This document shows, piece by piece, positions 35,404-45,097 of a stretch of 64,000 nt of DNA. Each line of letters begins with the position of its first letter. The first letter of the stretch is position 1. Both the position numbers and the translations under genes were made by a program. The stretch lies in NCBI RefSeq assembly GCF_000733125.1, contig NZ_JPHU01000004.1, positions 148,209-212,208 of the forward strand. Reading direction: 5' to 3'. Under the pieces are notes generated by a model, which saw only the letters and a program-made list of their open reading frames with translations, was not told the DNA's origin and ran no database searches. This stretch comes from Parvularcula oceani. GTDB lineage: Bacteria; Pseudomonadota; Alphaproteobacteria; Caulobacterales; Parvularculaceae.

Positions 35404-35952
35404 ATGGACCGAGGGATGAGAGACTATCTGCGGGAGGGAACGCGCACCGCCCACGAGGCGGTGGATGCGGTCTTCGGCCGTTTCGACCTGACGCGGCGGG
35501 AGGGCTATACCGCCTTTCTGCGCGCGCATTACCGGGGCCTCTTCGGCCTGCCGCTCGACCCCGCTCCCTTCGGCCTCAAGCCTCTCGGGCTCATGGAGCT
35601 CGTCGCAGCCGATCTCCGGACCCTCGGCGAACCGCTTCCCGCGCCGCTGCCTGCGCCCCGCTTCTCGGGCGAGGCGGAAGCGCTCGGGGCCTATTACGTC
35701 GTCGCCGGCTCCCGCCTCGGCAGCCGCCTGCTGGCGCGGCAATGGCGCGAGGGCGCGGACGGCGTGCTTCTGTCGGCGGGCCGCTATCTGAGCGACGAGG
35801 CATCGCATGACGCCTGGCGGGATCTGACCGCATTCCTGCGCCAGGAGGGGGCGATGCGCCCCTCTTCGGTCCTCGACGGCGCCTTGCGCACATTCGATCA
35901 TTTTCATAGCGCAGGCCTTGCCGAACAGGGCAACGAGGCCGTCTCCGCATGA
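35404..35952 (+). CDS. Bacterial heme oxygenase supplying biliverdin (BphO-like)
   Basis: About 182 residues, heme-oxygenase fold. REGTRTAHEAVDAVFGRFDL contains the likely proximal His, and YYVVAGSRLGSRLLARQW matches the distal-helix Gly/Ser segment of BphO/HmuO-type enzymes. It opens heme to biliverdin, the chromophore of the bacteriophytochrome encoded next. The two genes overlap by four bases (ATGA), showing translational coupling. ATG 35404 has AAGG upstream; starts at 35380 and 35416 are also open. A promoter-like TTGTCC-N17-CATAAG at 35369-35397 would favour 35404 or 35416. Confidence 0.85.
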   Translation: MDRGMRDYLREGTRTAHEAVDAVFGRFDLTRREGYTAFLRAHYRGLFGLPLDPAPFGLKPLGLMELVAADLRTLGEPLPAPLPAPRFSGEAEALGAYYVVAGSRLGSRLLARQWREGADGVLLSAGRYLSDEASHDAWRDLTAFLRQEGAMRPSSVLDGALRTFDHFHSAGLAEQGNEAVSA

Positions 35953-38504
35953 ATGAAGTGCTCGAAAAGCAGGCGGTGCCCGACGCCGATCTGACGAACT
36001 GCGACCGCGAGCCCATTCATATCCCGGGCGGAATCCAGCCCTTCGGCGTGCTGGTGGCGATGTCCTCGGACTGGATCGTGGCGGCGGCATCCAGAAACGT
36101 CTCCGACGTCCTGCCGGTCGCGCATGAGGATCTGATCGGCTCGCGCCTGTCGGATTATCTCATCGGAGAAGCGGCCGAAGCCATTGCCGACCGGATGCGG
36201 CAGCTCGGCTTTCCCGATGCGGTCGAACGGGTCTTCCAGCAGCGCCTGATCGAGGGCGGGCGCCCCTACGACATGGCGATCCATGTCTCCGGCTCCCGCA
36301 TCGTCATCGAGATGGAGCCGAGCCAGGGCGGAAGGACCGGACATGACGCAAGCCGCATCCGCCCCCTGATCGACCGCCTCAACCGCGCCAGGACGCCGGT
36401 CGAGATGTGTGACATCGGCGCGCGGCAGGTCCAGCTCCTCACCGGCTTCTCGCGAGTGATGATCTACAAGTTCGCCGAAGACGGAGCGGGCGAGGTCGTT
36501 GCCGAGGCCAGGGCCGACCATCTCGAACCCTTCCTCAATCTCCGCTACCCGGCGACGGACATCCCGAAGCAAGCGCGCGCCCTCTATCTGCGCAACCTCC
36601 TTCGCATCATGCCGGACGTTTCGCTGACGCCCGTGCCGGTCGAGCCCTATCTCGATCCCGACGGCAAGCCGCTCGATCTGTCGCTGAGCACGCTCAGGGC
36701 GGTCTCTCCGGTCCATATCGAATATCTCAGAAACATGGGCGTGGGCGCGTCCATGTCGATCTCGATCATCCAGCGCGGCAAGCTCTGGGGCCTCATTGCC
36801 TGCCATCACGACAAGGCGCGCGTGCTGCCCTACTCGACCCGAACGCTCTGCGAGCTGTTCGGACAGTTCTTCTCCTACGCGCTCGAACAGAAAGAAGCCG
36901 ACCTCGAGCGGGTTCTCGCCGAGCGGACGCGCGCGTCGCATCAGGCCCTGTCGATGATTCTCGCCGAGGGCGGCGATTTCAGCGAGAATTTCGATCAGTT
37001 CGCCAAGCATCTAGGCAGCGTCATCCCCTTTGACGGGCTCGCCCTTTCGCTCGACGGCGAGATCCAGACGAGCGGCAGCAAGCCGGCCGAGGACGATATC
37101 CGGGCCATCATCCGCTTCCTCAACCGCGGCAGCGCGAGCGAGATCTTCGCCACTGACCATCTCGCCGGGCACCTGCCCGAGGCGGAACGCTATGCGGACC
37201 GGGCGGCGGGCATTCTCGCGCTGCCGATCTCGCGCACCCCGCGCGACCACCTGATCCTCTTCCGGCAGGAGGTCGCGCGCACCGTGACTTGGGCGGGACG
37301 GCCGGATAAGGCGGTCGAGGAGGGCCCAAGCGGCCCCCGCCTCAGCCCCCGTAAGAGCTTCGCCGCATGGCAGGAAGCCGTTGCGGGACGGTCGGAGCCC
37401 TGGAGCGCTGCCGAACGGGCTGCCGCAGAGGACCTGCGCGTGACCATGCTCGAAGTGATCCTGCGCCTGTCCGACGAGGCGGCGCGGGAACGCAAGGCAG
37501 CACAGGAGCGCCAGGAGCTGCTCATCGCCGAGCTCAATCACCGCGTGAGGAACATTCTGAACCTCATTCGCGGCCTCGTCAGCCAGTCGCGGGGCAATGC
37601 CGAAACGCCCGAAGACTTCATGGACACGGTCGGCCACCGCATCCAGGCGCTGGCCCGCGCCCATGACCAGGTCACGGAAAAGCAGTGGCAGGCAGGATCG
37701 CTTTGCGATCTCATCGAGACCGAGGCCAAGGCCTATTGCGACGAAAAGAGCGACCGGGTGGAGGTCCGCGGCCCCGATGTCCTGATCGAGCCGCTCGCCT
37801 TCACCACGGTGTCACTGGTGATCCACGAGCTGCTCACCAATGCGATGAAATACGGCTCCTTGTCGGACTCCCGCGGCTCGGTCCAGATCGATCTGGCGCT
37901 GAACGAGACCGGCGCGCTGGTGCTGGAATGGCAGGAGCGGAACGGTCCCCCCGTGCAGGCGCCGAAGCGGCGCGGTTTCGGCAGCACCATCATCGAGCGC
38001 TCGATTCCCTTCGATCTCAAGGGCCAAGCCGAGCTGACCTATGAGCTGTCGGGCCTGCGCGGCCGGTTCGTCATTCCCGCGGGGTGTGTCGCCGGAACGC
38101 GACAGGACCGGGCCGGACCCGGTGACGCGGCGGGTCCGGCAGCAGAGGCCGGGCTGCATGGCCGGGTGCTGATCGTCGAGGACAACATGATCATCGGCCT
38201 CGACGCCGAGATGATGGCGCAGGACCTCGGCGGCGAGGAGGTGGTGCTGACCTCGAGCGTCGGCGACGCGCTTTCGGCAATCGAGACGGAGCGTCCGGAC
38301 TTCGCGCTCCTCGACGTCAATCTCGGATCGGAGACCAGCCAGCCCGTCGCCGAGCGCCTCGAGCAGGACGGCGTGCCCTTCGTCTTCGCCACCGGCTATG
38401 GCGAGGCGGACAGCTTCACGAGCGAATTCGACGTTCCGATCCTGCGCAAGCCCTATGTCGTCGATGCCGTCCGCAAGGCCTTCGCCGAGGCGCAGCGCGC
38501 CTGA
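35949..38504 (+). CDS. bphP: Bacteriophytochrome hybrid histidine kinase (HWE type) with receiver domain
   Basis: An 851-residue red/far-red photoreceptor. Biliverdin-attachment C18 precedes the PAS motif PIHIPGGIQPFGVL; the GAF domain holds PATDIPKQAR and the conserved SPVHIEYLRNMGVGASMS; a PHY domain follows to about residue 510. The kinase is of the HWE class: H-box ELNHRVRNILNLIRG, N-box HELLTNAMKYGSLS, WQE motif and G-box GFGSTIIERS. A C-terminal receiver (about 740-850) has VLIVEDNMI and the phospho-acceptor LLDVNLG. Overlaps the heme-oxygenase gene by four bases. No separate output regulator is adjacent. Confidence 0.95.
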   Translation: MNEVLEKQAVPDADLTNCDREPIHIPGGIQPFGVLVAMSSDWIVAAASRNVSDVLPVAHEDLIGSRLSDYLIGEAAEAIADRMRQLGFPDAVERVFQQRLIEGGRPYDMAIHVSGSRIVIEMEPSQGGRTGHDASRIRPLIDRLNRARTPVEMCDIGARQVQLLTGFSRVMIYKFAEDGAGEVVAEARADHLEPFLNLRYPATDIPKQARALYLRNLLRIMPDVSLTPVPVEPYLDPDGKPLDLSLSTLRAVSPVHIEYLRNMGVGASMSISIIQRGKLWGLIACHHDKARVLPYSTRTLCELFGQFFSYALEQKEADLERVLAERTRASHQALSMILAEGGDFSENFDQFAKHLGSVIPFDGLALSLDGEIQTSGSKPAEDDIRAIIRFLNRGSASEIFATDHLAGHLPEAERYADRAAGILALPISRTPRDHLILFRQEVARTVTWAGRPDKAVEEGPSGPRLSPRKSFAAWQEAVAGRSEPWSAAERAAAEDLRVTMLEVILRLSDEAARERKAAQERQELLIAELNHRVRNILNLIRGLVSQSRGNAETPEDFMDTVGHRIQALARAHDQVTEKQWQAGSLCDLIETEAKAYCDEKSDRVEVRGPDVLIEPLAFTTVSLVIHELLTNAMKYGSLSDSRGSVQIDLALNETGALVLEWQERNGPPVQAPKRRGFGSTIIERSIPFDLKGQAELTYELSGLRGRFVIPAGCVAGTRQDRAGPGDAAGPAAEAGLHGRVLIVEDNMIIGLDAEMMAQDLGGEEVVLTSSVGDALSAIETERPDFALLDVNLGSETSQPVAERLEQDGVPFVFATGYGEADSFTSEFDVPILRKPYVVDAVRKAFAEAQRA

Positions 38505-38507
38505 CGG

Positions 38508-40799
38508 TCAGCTCCAGTCCGGCAGGACGATTCTCGATTGCCGCGCATAGACATCCATGTCTCTGCGCAGCGAGCCCTCCGCGCCATCTTCCGCACGCTC
38601 GAGCCAGGACCTAAGGGCCGCCAGGTCGACGGTGCGGATCATCGCCTTGAGCGGGCCGATGGCGGAAGCGGTGACCGAGAGGGATCGCAGGCCGAGCCCC
38701 AGAAGGGCGAGCGCCATGAGGGGATCGGAGGCCTGCTCGCCGCAATAGCCGATCGGCTTGCCCGCCGCCTGCGCCTCGCGGGCGGCATGGCCGACAAAGC
38801 TGAGAAATCCCGAACAGAGCGGATCGTAGCGGCGGGACACCCGCTCCGATTCCCGGTCGGCGGCGAAGAAGAACTGGGCGAGGTCATTGCCGCCGATCGA
38901 CAGGAAATCCGCCTCCTCGGCGATCCGTCCCGCCTCCCATGCCGCGGCGGGAATCTCGATCATCGCCCCGACCAGGACGCGCTCCGGCAGGCTTTTCCCC
39001 ATGCGCTCGCGGCGCGCGAGCTCCTTGCCGAGGACGCCGCGCGCGGCGCGCACTTCCCTGCAGGCGGTCACGAGCGGCAGGAGGACGCGAAGCTCCCGCC
39101 CGTCGGCCGCGGCGATCAGCGCCCGCACCTGCGTGCGCAGAAGGCCTTCGCGGTCGAGCGACAGCCTGAGGCCTCGCCACCCCATGGCCGGATTGGCTTC
39201 TGCGGGATGCAGCATGTAGCCGCCGCGCTTGTCCGAGCCGATATCGGCCGTGCGGAAGACGACGGGCTTGCCCCCCGCCGCATCCAGGATTTCCCGGTAA
39301 TGGGCCTCCTGCTCGGATGCGGTGGGCAGGGTCGAGCCGATCAGGAATTGCAGTTCGGTCCTGAACAGCCCCACGCCGCTCGCGCCGGTCTCTCTCAGAT
39401 GGGGCATGTCGAGGACGAGGCCCGCATTCATCTGGAGGTCGATCTCCACGCCGTCGAGCGTGCGGGCCGGGCTATCGCGCAGCGCCGCATAGTCCGCGAG
39501 CCGCGCCGAACGCAGTTCGCGTCTCTGCTCGTAGGTGCGGATGAGGTCGTCGGGCGGGCGCAGATGCACCTCGCCGTGATCGCCGTCGACGATGATCGTG
39601 TCGCCCGTGCGCGCGCTCTCGACGATCTGCGGCACGCCCGAGACGAAGGGCAGGCCGAGCGTGCGGGCCACGATGGCCGCATGGCTCGTTCCCCCGCCAT
39701 CGCCCAGGACCAGCCCCGCCAGCCGGTCGCGGTCCAGCTCCAGAAGCTCGGCCGGCCCGAGCGTGTCGGCCAGGAGGACAGCATTCTCCGGCAGGGGCGG
39801 AGGCCCCTCCCCGCCATTCAGGGCGCGGATCAGGCGACGAGAGAGATCCTCGAGATCATGCAGCCGTTCGCGGATATAGGGATCGGGCGCGGCCCGCATC
39901 CGCTCGCGGTTTTCCGCCTGCACCTGCTCCACGGCAGTCTCGGCGGTCAGCCCCGCGAGCACCTTCTCCTCGAGCCTGCGGACCCAGCCGCGGTCATAGG
40001 CGAAGAGGCGGTAGACCTCGAGCACGTCGCGGGAAATGCCCGAGAGCTGGGCATCGGACGCGATCATCTCGTCGACGGATTTCTGAAGGCCTGCGATCGC
40101 GTTCTCGAGCCGCTCCTTCTCGGCCGCGACCGAGTCGGCGAAGACCTTGTGCTCGCGCAGCCCCGGCTCGAGCAGCGCCACGGTGCCGGTGACGATCCCC
40201 GGCGACACGCCGGTGCCGACCGCATCCTCCGGCGCGGCGAGAAGCGCCCGCGCGCTTTCGGTATCGGCCTCGTCGAGAAGGCCGCCGGCCTGCACGATCT
40301 CGGCGAGAACGGTGGCGACGATCTGCGCGGCCTCCGTCTCGTCCTCGGAATAGCGCCTGTGGGCGCGGTTCTGCACGACGAGCACGCCCAGAACATGGCC
40401 GGACCGGACGATCGGCACGCCCAGAAAGGCGTGGAGCGGGTCCTCCCCCGTCTCCGCCTTGTAGGAAAAGGCCGAATGAGCCGGTGCGTCGCGCACGGCG
40501 AGCGGCTTCTTGTCCTGCGCGACCCGCCCGACCAGCCCCTCGCCCCAGTTGAGGCGGGTTTCGTGGACCGCGCGGGGGTTCAGCCCCTCCGTCGCGAAAA
40601 GCTCGAGCGCATCGTCGGTGCGGCGGACATAGATCGAGCAGACATCCGCGACCATGTTCGCCGCGATGGCGCGGACCAGCGCATTCAGCCGCGCTTCCGG
40701 CTCGGTCTCCTCGGCCATGATCTCGCGGAGCCGCTTGAGCAGGACGCGCGGCGATGACCGGGGCCGAGGGACATAGCCCGTCGACGAAGAGACGCTCAC
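38508..40799 (-). CDS. ptsP: Phosphoenolpyruvate-protein phosphotransferase, nitrogen PTS (EI-Ntr)
   Basis: A 763-residue enzyme that starts the regulatory PTS-Ntr phosphorelay (PEP to NPr to EIIA-Ntr). An N-terminal GAF domain (about residues 30-170, FLGVPIVRSGHVLGVLVVQN) marks it as PtsP rather than PtsI. The phospho-His is in GDGGGTSHAAIVARTLGLPF; the PEP-binding barrel shows GASGVGLFRTELQF, GSDKRGGYML, GAMIEIPAAAW and FLSIGGNDLAQFFFAADR. The GTG start overlaps the lysC stop by four bases. lysC-ptsP is a conserved alphaproteobacterial pair; the prfA that often follows is absent. Confidence 0.95.
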   Translation of the reverse strand: MSVSSSTGYVPRPRSSPRVLLKRLREIMAEETEPEARLNALVRAIAANMVADVCSIYVRRTDDALELFATEGLNPRAVHETRLNWGEGLVGRVAQDKKPLAVRDAPAHSAFSYKAETGEDPLHAFLGVPIVRSGHVLGVLVVQNRAHRRYSEDETEAAQIVATVLAEIVQAGGLLDEADTESARALLAAPEDAVGTGVSPGIVTGTVALLEPGLREHKVFADSVAAEKERLENAIAGLQKSVDEMIASDAQLSGISRDVLEVYRLFAYDRGWVRRLEEKVLAGLTAETAVEQVQAENRERMRAAPDPYIRERLHDLEDLSRRLIRALNGGEGPPPLPENAVLLADTLGPAELLELDRDRLAGLVLGDGGGTSHAAIVARTLGLPFVSGVPQIVESARTGDTIIVDGDHGEVHLRPPDDLIRTYEQRRELRSARLADYAALRDSPARTLDGVEIDLQMNAGLVLDMPHLRETGASGVGLFRTELQFLIGSTLPTASEQEAHYREILDAAGGKPVVFRTADIGSDKRGGYMLHPAEANPAMGWRGLRLSLDREGLLRTQVRALIAAADGRELRVLLPLVTACREVRAARGVLGKELARRERMGKSLPERVLVGAMIEIPAAAWEAGRIAEEADFLSIGGNDLAQFFFAADRESERVSRRYDPLCSGFLSFVGHAAREAQAAGKPIGYCGEQASDPLMALALLGLGLRSLSVTASAIGPLKAMIRTVDLAALRSWLERAEDGAEGSLRRDMDVYARQSRIVLPDWS

Positions 40800-42103
40800 G
40801 ACACGGCGCCCGCCATCTCGGAACGGACCGCGCCGAGGCCGAAGGCGTCGTGAAGGGCGCGCACGGCGAGTTCCGTGTATTCGGCCGGGATCAGCACGCT
40901 GATCTTGATCTCGGAGGTCGAGATGTTCTGGATGTTGATCCCGCGCTCGGCCAGCGTCTCGAACATCTTCGCGGCGATGCCGGTGTGGTCGTTCATGCCG
41001 ACGCCGATGATCGAGACCTTGGAGACGTTCTGGTCGGCCAGCACATCGGTGTAGCCGACCTGGTCCTTCACCTCGGCCAGATGGGCCAGGGCCCTGGCGA
41101 GGTCCGCCTCCTTGAGGGTGAAGGAGACGTTGGCCGATTCGCCGGCGCGGGCCTGCGACTGCACGATCATGTCGATATTGACCTTGGCGCCCGCCAGGCC
41201 CGCGAAGATCATGGCCGACTTGCCCGGCGTGTTCGGAACGCCCAGCAGGGATATCTTCGCTTCGGCGCGGCTCGGCACGACGGCGGAGACGACTCTTCTT
41301 TCCATAATGGCCTCCTCATCGACGATCAGCGTGCAGGGCGCGTCGGCCCGCGGTTCCTCGAGGCTCGACAGGACCCGGATCGGCACGCCGTGATTCATGG
41401 CGAGGCCGACCGAACGGGTCTGCAGGACCTTTGCGCCCAGCGACGCCATTTCCAGCATCTCCTCGAAGGAGATCTGGTCGAGGCGCCTGGCGCCCGGGAC
41501 GATTCGCGGGTCGGTCGTGTAAACGCCGTCGACGTCAGTGTAGATGTCGCAGCGCGCAGCATCCAGTGCGGCAGCCAGTGCGACGGCAGTCGTATCCGAT
41601 CCGCCCCGACCGAGGGTCGAGATGCGCCCGCCCGGCGCGACACCCTGGAAACCTGAGACGACGGCGATCTCTCCGGCATCGAGCGAGCCGCCCAGCCGCT
41701 CCGAATCGATGCCTTCGATCACGGCCGCGCCATGGGTGGCATCGGTGCGCAGGCCCACCTGCCATCCCTGCCAGGAGCGGGCCTTGAGCCCTTCGCGCTG
41801 CAGGACGAGCGCGAGAAGGCCCGCGGTCACCTGCTCGCCGGTCGATACCACGGCGTCGTAATCGGGCGTCCGGCTGACATCGCCGCCGCCCGCCCTGCGG
41901 GTGAGGTCGACGAGGCGATTGGTCTCGCCCGCCATGGCCGAGACGGTGACGCAGATTTTCTTGCCTTCGGCCACCTGCGCCCGGACATGGCGCGCCACGC
42001 GCTCGATCCGGTCAAGATCTCCGACCGAAGTGCCGCCGAACTTCATGACCAGGCGGTCGTCCCTGCGGCCGCGCGGTGTCTGTCTCGCCTCAGGATGCGT
42101 CAC
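40796..42103 (-). CDS. lysC: Aspartate kinase
   Basis: A 435-residue aspartokinase making aspartyl phosphate, the first step to lysine, threonine, methionine and diaminopimelate. Kinase motifs [27 protein letters not shown] and [13 protein letters not shown] [21 protein letters not shown] are intact, followed by two ACT domains ([36 protein letters not shown]) for feedback control. The GTG start gives a 14-residue polar extension before the usual N-terminus; GGAGGAGGAG lies somewhat far upstream. Overlaps ptsP; divergent from ubiG. Confidence 0.94.
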   Translation of the reverse strand: MTHPEARQTPRGRRDDRLVMKFGGTSVGDLDRIERVARHVRAQVAEGKKICVTVSAMAGETNRLVDLTRRAGGGDVSRTPDYDAVVSTGEQVTAGLLALVLQREGLKARSWQGWQVGLRTDATHGAAVIEGIDSERLGGSLDAGEIAVVSGFQGVAPGGRISTLGRGGSDTTAVALAAALDAARCDIYTDVDGVYTTDPRIVPGARRLDQISFEEMLEMASLGAKVLQTRSVGLAMNHGVPIRVLSSLEEPRADAPCTLIVDEEAIMERRVVSAVVPSRAEAKISLLGVPNTPGKSAMIFAGLAGAKVNIDMIVQSQARAGESANVSFTLKEADLARALAHLAEVKDQVGYTDVLADQNVSKVSIIGVGMNDHTGIAAKMFETLAERGINIQNISTSEIKISVLIPAEYTELAVRALHDAFGLGAVRSEMAGAVS

Positions 42104-42180
42104 GGCCGTACTTGGTCTCCTCCTCCGACGGGTCTAGCTACGAGAAGGCTATGACGCCTGCAAGACGAGAGCCCGAACAC

Positions 42181-42957
42181 ATGGCGAACGAAAGCCTCCC
42201 CGGCGCGACGACCATCGACGACGCGGAAATCGAGAAATTCTCGGCCATGGCCGCCGAGTGGTGGGACCCGTTCGGCAAGTTCAAGCCGCTGCACAAGTTC
42301 AACCCCATAAGGCTCGGCCTGATCCGCGACCGCATCTGCGAGCATTTCGGCCGCGATCGCCATACGAAGAAACCCCTAGAGGGCCTGCGGCTCCTCGATA
42401 TCGGGTGCGGCGGCGGGCTCGTCTGCGAGCCGATGCGGCGCCTCGGGGCCGAAGTCGTCGGCATCGATGCGGCGGAGCGCAATGTGAAGACCGCAATGGC
42501 CCATGCCCGCGAGACAGGCCTCGACATCGACTATCGCGCGATGACGGTCGAGGCGCTGGTCGAAAGCGGCGAGGCCCCCTTCGATGCCGTCCTCAATCTC
42601 GAAGTCGTCGAGCATGTCGCCGATGTGGACCTGTTCCTCGGCAAATCGGCGCAGCTCGTGAAGCCGGGCGGGCTGATGGCGCTCGCCACGATCAACCGCA
42701 CCTTCAAGGCGCTGCTGACCGCCAAGATCGGCGCGGAATACGTGCTGCGCTGGCTGCCTGCGGGCACGCACGATCCGCGTAAATTCGTCCGCCCCGACGA
42801 GGCGGGCCGCGCGCTCGAAGCGGCCGGCATGACGCTCGAGGCGGTCAAGGGCGTCAAATACATGCCGGTCCTCGACAGCTGGCGGGTCAGTGACGACGCG
42901 AGCGTCAACTACATGATCTTCGCGACCAAGCCCGCCGCCCCTCAGGGAGCGGCCTGA
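42181..42957 (+). CDS. ubiG: Ubiquinone biosynthesis O-methyltransferase
   Basis: A 258-residue SAM methyltransferase that performs both O-methylations of ubiquinone synthesis. Family marks: [31 protein letters not shown], motif [21 protein letters not shown], motif VIGIDA-type [11 protein letters not shown], and [13 protein letters not shown] near the end. The ATG at 42181 matches the normal N-terminus; an upstream ATG at 42151 has a GAGAAGG directly before it. The 3' end overlaps the convergent comEC gene by 16 bases. Confidence 0.94.
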   Translation: MANESLPGATTIDDAEIEKFSAMAAEWWDPFGKFKPLHKFNPIRLGLIRDRICEHFGRDRHTKKPLEGLRLLDIGCGGGLVCEPMRRLGAEVVGIDAAERNVKTAMAHARETGLDIDYRAMTVEALVESGEAPFDAVLNLEVVEHVADVDLFLGKSAQLVKPGGLMALATINRTFKALLTAKIGAEYVLRWLPAGTHDPRKFVRPDEAGRALEAAGMTLEAVKGVKYMPVLDSWRVSDDASVNYMIFATKPAAPQGAA

Positions 42958-45071
42958 CCGCAGCGGGTCCACGGCCGGCAGCCCCGTCCTTGCGCACTGG
43001 TGACGAGGCGGCCGCGCGTCAGGAGGGCCGGCCCGCCGCGCGCGATGGTCTCCGCCGTGAGCAAAAGAGCATCGCAGCTTCCCGCGAGGGCTTCGGGCGC
43101 CCAGCCGGCATAGACCACGACCTGCGCCTCCCGGCAGGCCTGCGCCGCCGCCTCGGGGCTCTGCGCCACCGCCAGCCGCCCGCCATCCGGAAGAACAGCC
43201 GAACAGGCGGGCGCATCGCATTCGCCGAATTTCGGCTGGTCCCGGATGACCGGGTCGATGCCGAGCGTGCGCATCCAGACCTCGGCGGAGAACCGGTCGC
43301 GGCGCCGCGAGAGGAGCGAGAGGCGCAAGCCCTCGCCGGTCGGCGTGCGGACGCCGACCTGCCGGGCTTCCCGCCCGATGAAGGCGTCCGGCGGGACCGC
43401 GCTCTGCGCCATGAGCGCCGCGAGCGGCAGGAGGAGCAGGCCCGCCAGGCGCCAGGGCGCCGCAGACAGGCAGAGGACGAGAAGGCTCCCGATCACGAGG
43501 AGGAAGGCGAGGAAAGGCGGCTGGGGCACGAGCTGCACCGCGTGGGGCAGGTCCTCGAACCACCCCGTCACGGCGAGAAGGATCTCGAGCCCCCGCCCGA
43601 CGATCCACCAGAGCGGCCCGTCCAGCCCAAGCGGCATGAGGAGGAGGCCCAGCACCGCAGCGGGCATGACGATGACGGTCACAAGCGGCATCACCGCCAT
43701 GTTTGCCGGAAGCCCCCAGGTGGCCACCCGGCCGAAATGGTAGGCGGCGAAAGGCGCGGTCGCGATACCGGCGAGGAGGCTGGTCATGAACAGCCCGCCG
43801 AAGAAACGCCCTGTCCGACCCGCTCCCGTCGCCCCCGCCGCAGCGCCGCTCCCGCGCCGCTCCCAGGCCTCGAAGGCCGCGACGAGGATGGTCACGGCCA
43901 TGAAGGACATCTGGAACCCGGCCGACACGGCGGCTTCGGGCCGAATGAAGAGAACGACGAGAGCGGCGAGCGCGACATTGCGCAAGGACAGGGCCCGGCG
44001 GTCGAACAGGATGGCGGTGAAGGTAATCGCAGCCATGACGAATGCGCGCTGGGCGCTGATCGGGGCGCCGGACAGGACGAGATAGCCTGCCCCGCCGAGA
44101 AGCGCCCCTGCCGCCGCCCATTTCTTGATGGGGTATTCCAGAGCCAGCCACTCCGAGCGCACCAGGAGCCAGCGCAGGCCGAAGAAGAGAAAGCCGCAGA
44201 CGAGCCCCATATGCAGCCCCGAGATCGCCAGGAGGTGGGCGAGCCCCGTATCGCGCAGCCGCTCGACGATCTCTTCTGGCACCCGTTCGCGCTTGCCGGT
44301 GACGAGCGCCGCGGCGAGCCCGCCAGCCGTCTCGCCGCTCAGGCGCTGCACCCTGTCGGCGACCGCTTCACGCAGCCGCTCGATCCGGGCGCCGAGGCCC
44401 GGGCGCGCCGCCTCTTCGATGACCCGGGCGCCGGTATAGCTGTAGCCGACGCCGCCGATCCCCTCGAACCAGAGCTGGCGGGCATAGTCGTAGCCGCCCG
44501 GCAGAGCGGGCGGCGGCGGGGGCGAGAGGACGGCGCGCAGGCGCACCCGGTCGCCGGGCTCGGCGGATGTCGGACGCCCGCGCCAGGTGATCCGCACGCG
44601 CTTCGGCGTGCGTTCGGGCGCGAAGGCGGCGATCCGCTCGACGCGCACCGTATAGCGTCTTCCGCTATCGCGCTTTTCGATCTCTTCGAGCACGCCTTCG
44701 ACGGTCACGGGCGGGGTTTCGCGGGTCAGCACCGGCGCGGCGACGCTGGCGCTGCGCAGATCGATCAGCGTGAAGCCGAGCATCACGAAAGCTGCCATCC
44801 GGCAGGCGAGCCGGAGGCGCTGGCGGTCCCGGCGGCTGCCGATCCACCACCCTGCGATGCCCGCGGCCAGCAGGGCCGGTCCGGCCAGGGCCGGCGGGTC
44901 CCGCGGCAGGAAGAGCCACAGAGCGATGCCGGCGATCATGAAGAGCGGCGCAGCAAGAAGGAAACGCTGCGCCTCGCGCCCGGCCCAGTCGCGGGCGGTG
45001 CGCACGATCGCCTGAGGCAGGGTGTCCCCTGCCTGCCACCGCTTGGCAGTGCCCGCCGCCGCTCCTATCAC
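42942..45071 (-). CDS. comEC: ComEC/Rec2-family DNA uptake membrane protein
   Basis: About 709 residues. An N-terminal DUF4131 region with two hydrophobic helices precedes an OB-like domain ([27 protein letters not shown]), and the competence domain has the ComEC signature [13 protein letters not shown] with many membrane spans to about residue 560. The C-terminal metallo-beta-lactamase domain is absent; instead a short region with the Cys-containing segment [20 protein letters not shown] follows. The frame is open to a GTG at 45122, inside divergent gltX, so I prefer the GTG at 45071; the start is uncertain. Confidence 0.85.
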   Translation of the reverse strand: MIGAAAGTAKRWQAGDTLPQAIVRTARDWAGREAQRFLLAAPLFMIAGIALWLFLPRDPPALAGPALLAAGIAGWWIGSRRDRQRLRLACRMAAFVMLGFTLIDLRSASVAAPVLTRETPPVTVEGVLEEIEKRDSGRRYTVRVERIAAFAPERTPKRVRITWRGRPTSAEPGDRVRLRAVLSPPPPPALPGGYDYARQLWFEGIGGVGYSYTGARVIEEAARPGLGARIERLREAVADRVQRLSGETAGGLAAALVTGKRERVPEEIVERLRDTGLAHLLAISGLHMGLVCGFLFFGLRWLLVRSEWLALEYPIKKWAAAGALLGGAGYLVLSGAPISAQRAFVMAAITFTAILFDRRALSLRNVALAALVVLFIRPEAAVSAGFQMSFMAVTILVAAFEAWERRGSGAAAGATGAGRTGRFFGGLFMTSLLAGIATAPFAAYHFGRVATWGLPANMAVMPLVTVIVMPAAVLGLLLMPLGLDGPLWWIVGRGLEILLAVTGWFEDLPHAVQLVPQPPFLAFLLVIGSLLVLCLSAAPWRLAGLLLLPLAALMAQSAVPPDAFIGREARQVGVRTPTGEGLRLSLLSRRRDRFSAEVWMRTLGIDPVIRDQPKFGECDAPACSAVLPDGGRLAVAQSPEAAAQACREAQVVVYAGWAPEALAGSCDALLLTAETIARGGPALLTRGRLVTSAQGRGCRPWTRCGQAAP

Positions 45072-45097
45072 CGTCCCGCTCCCAACCAAGGATACCC

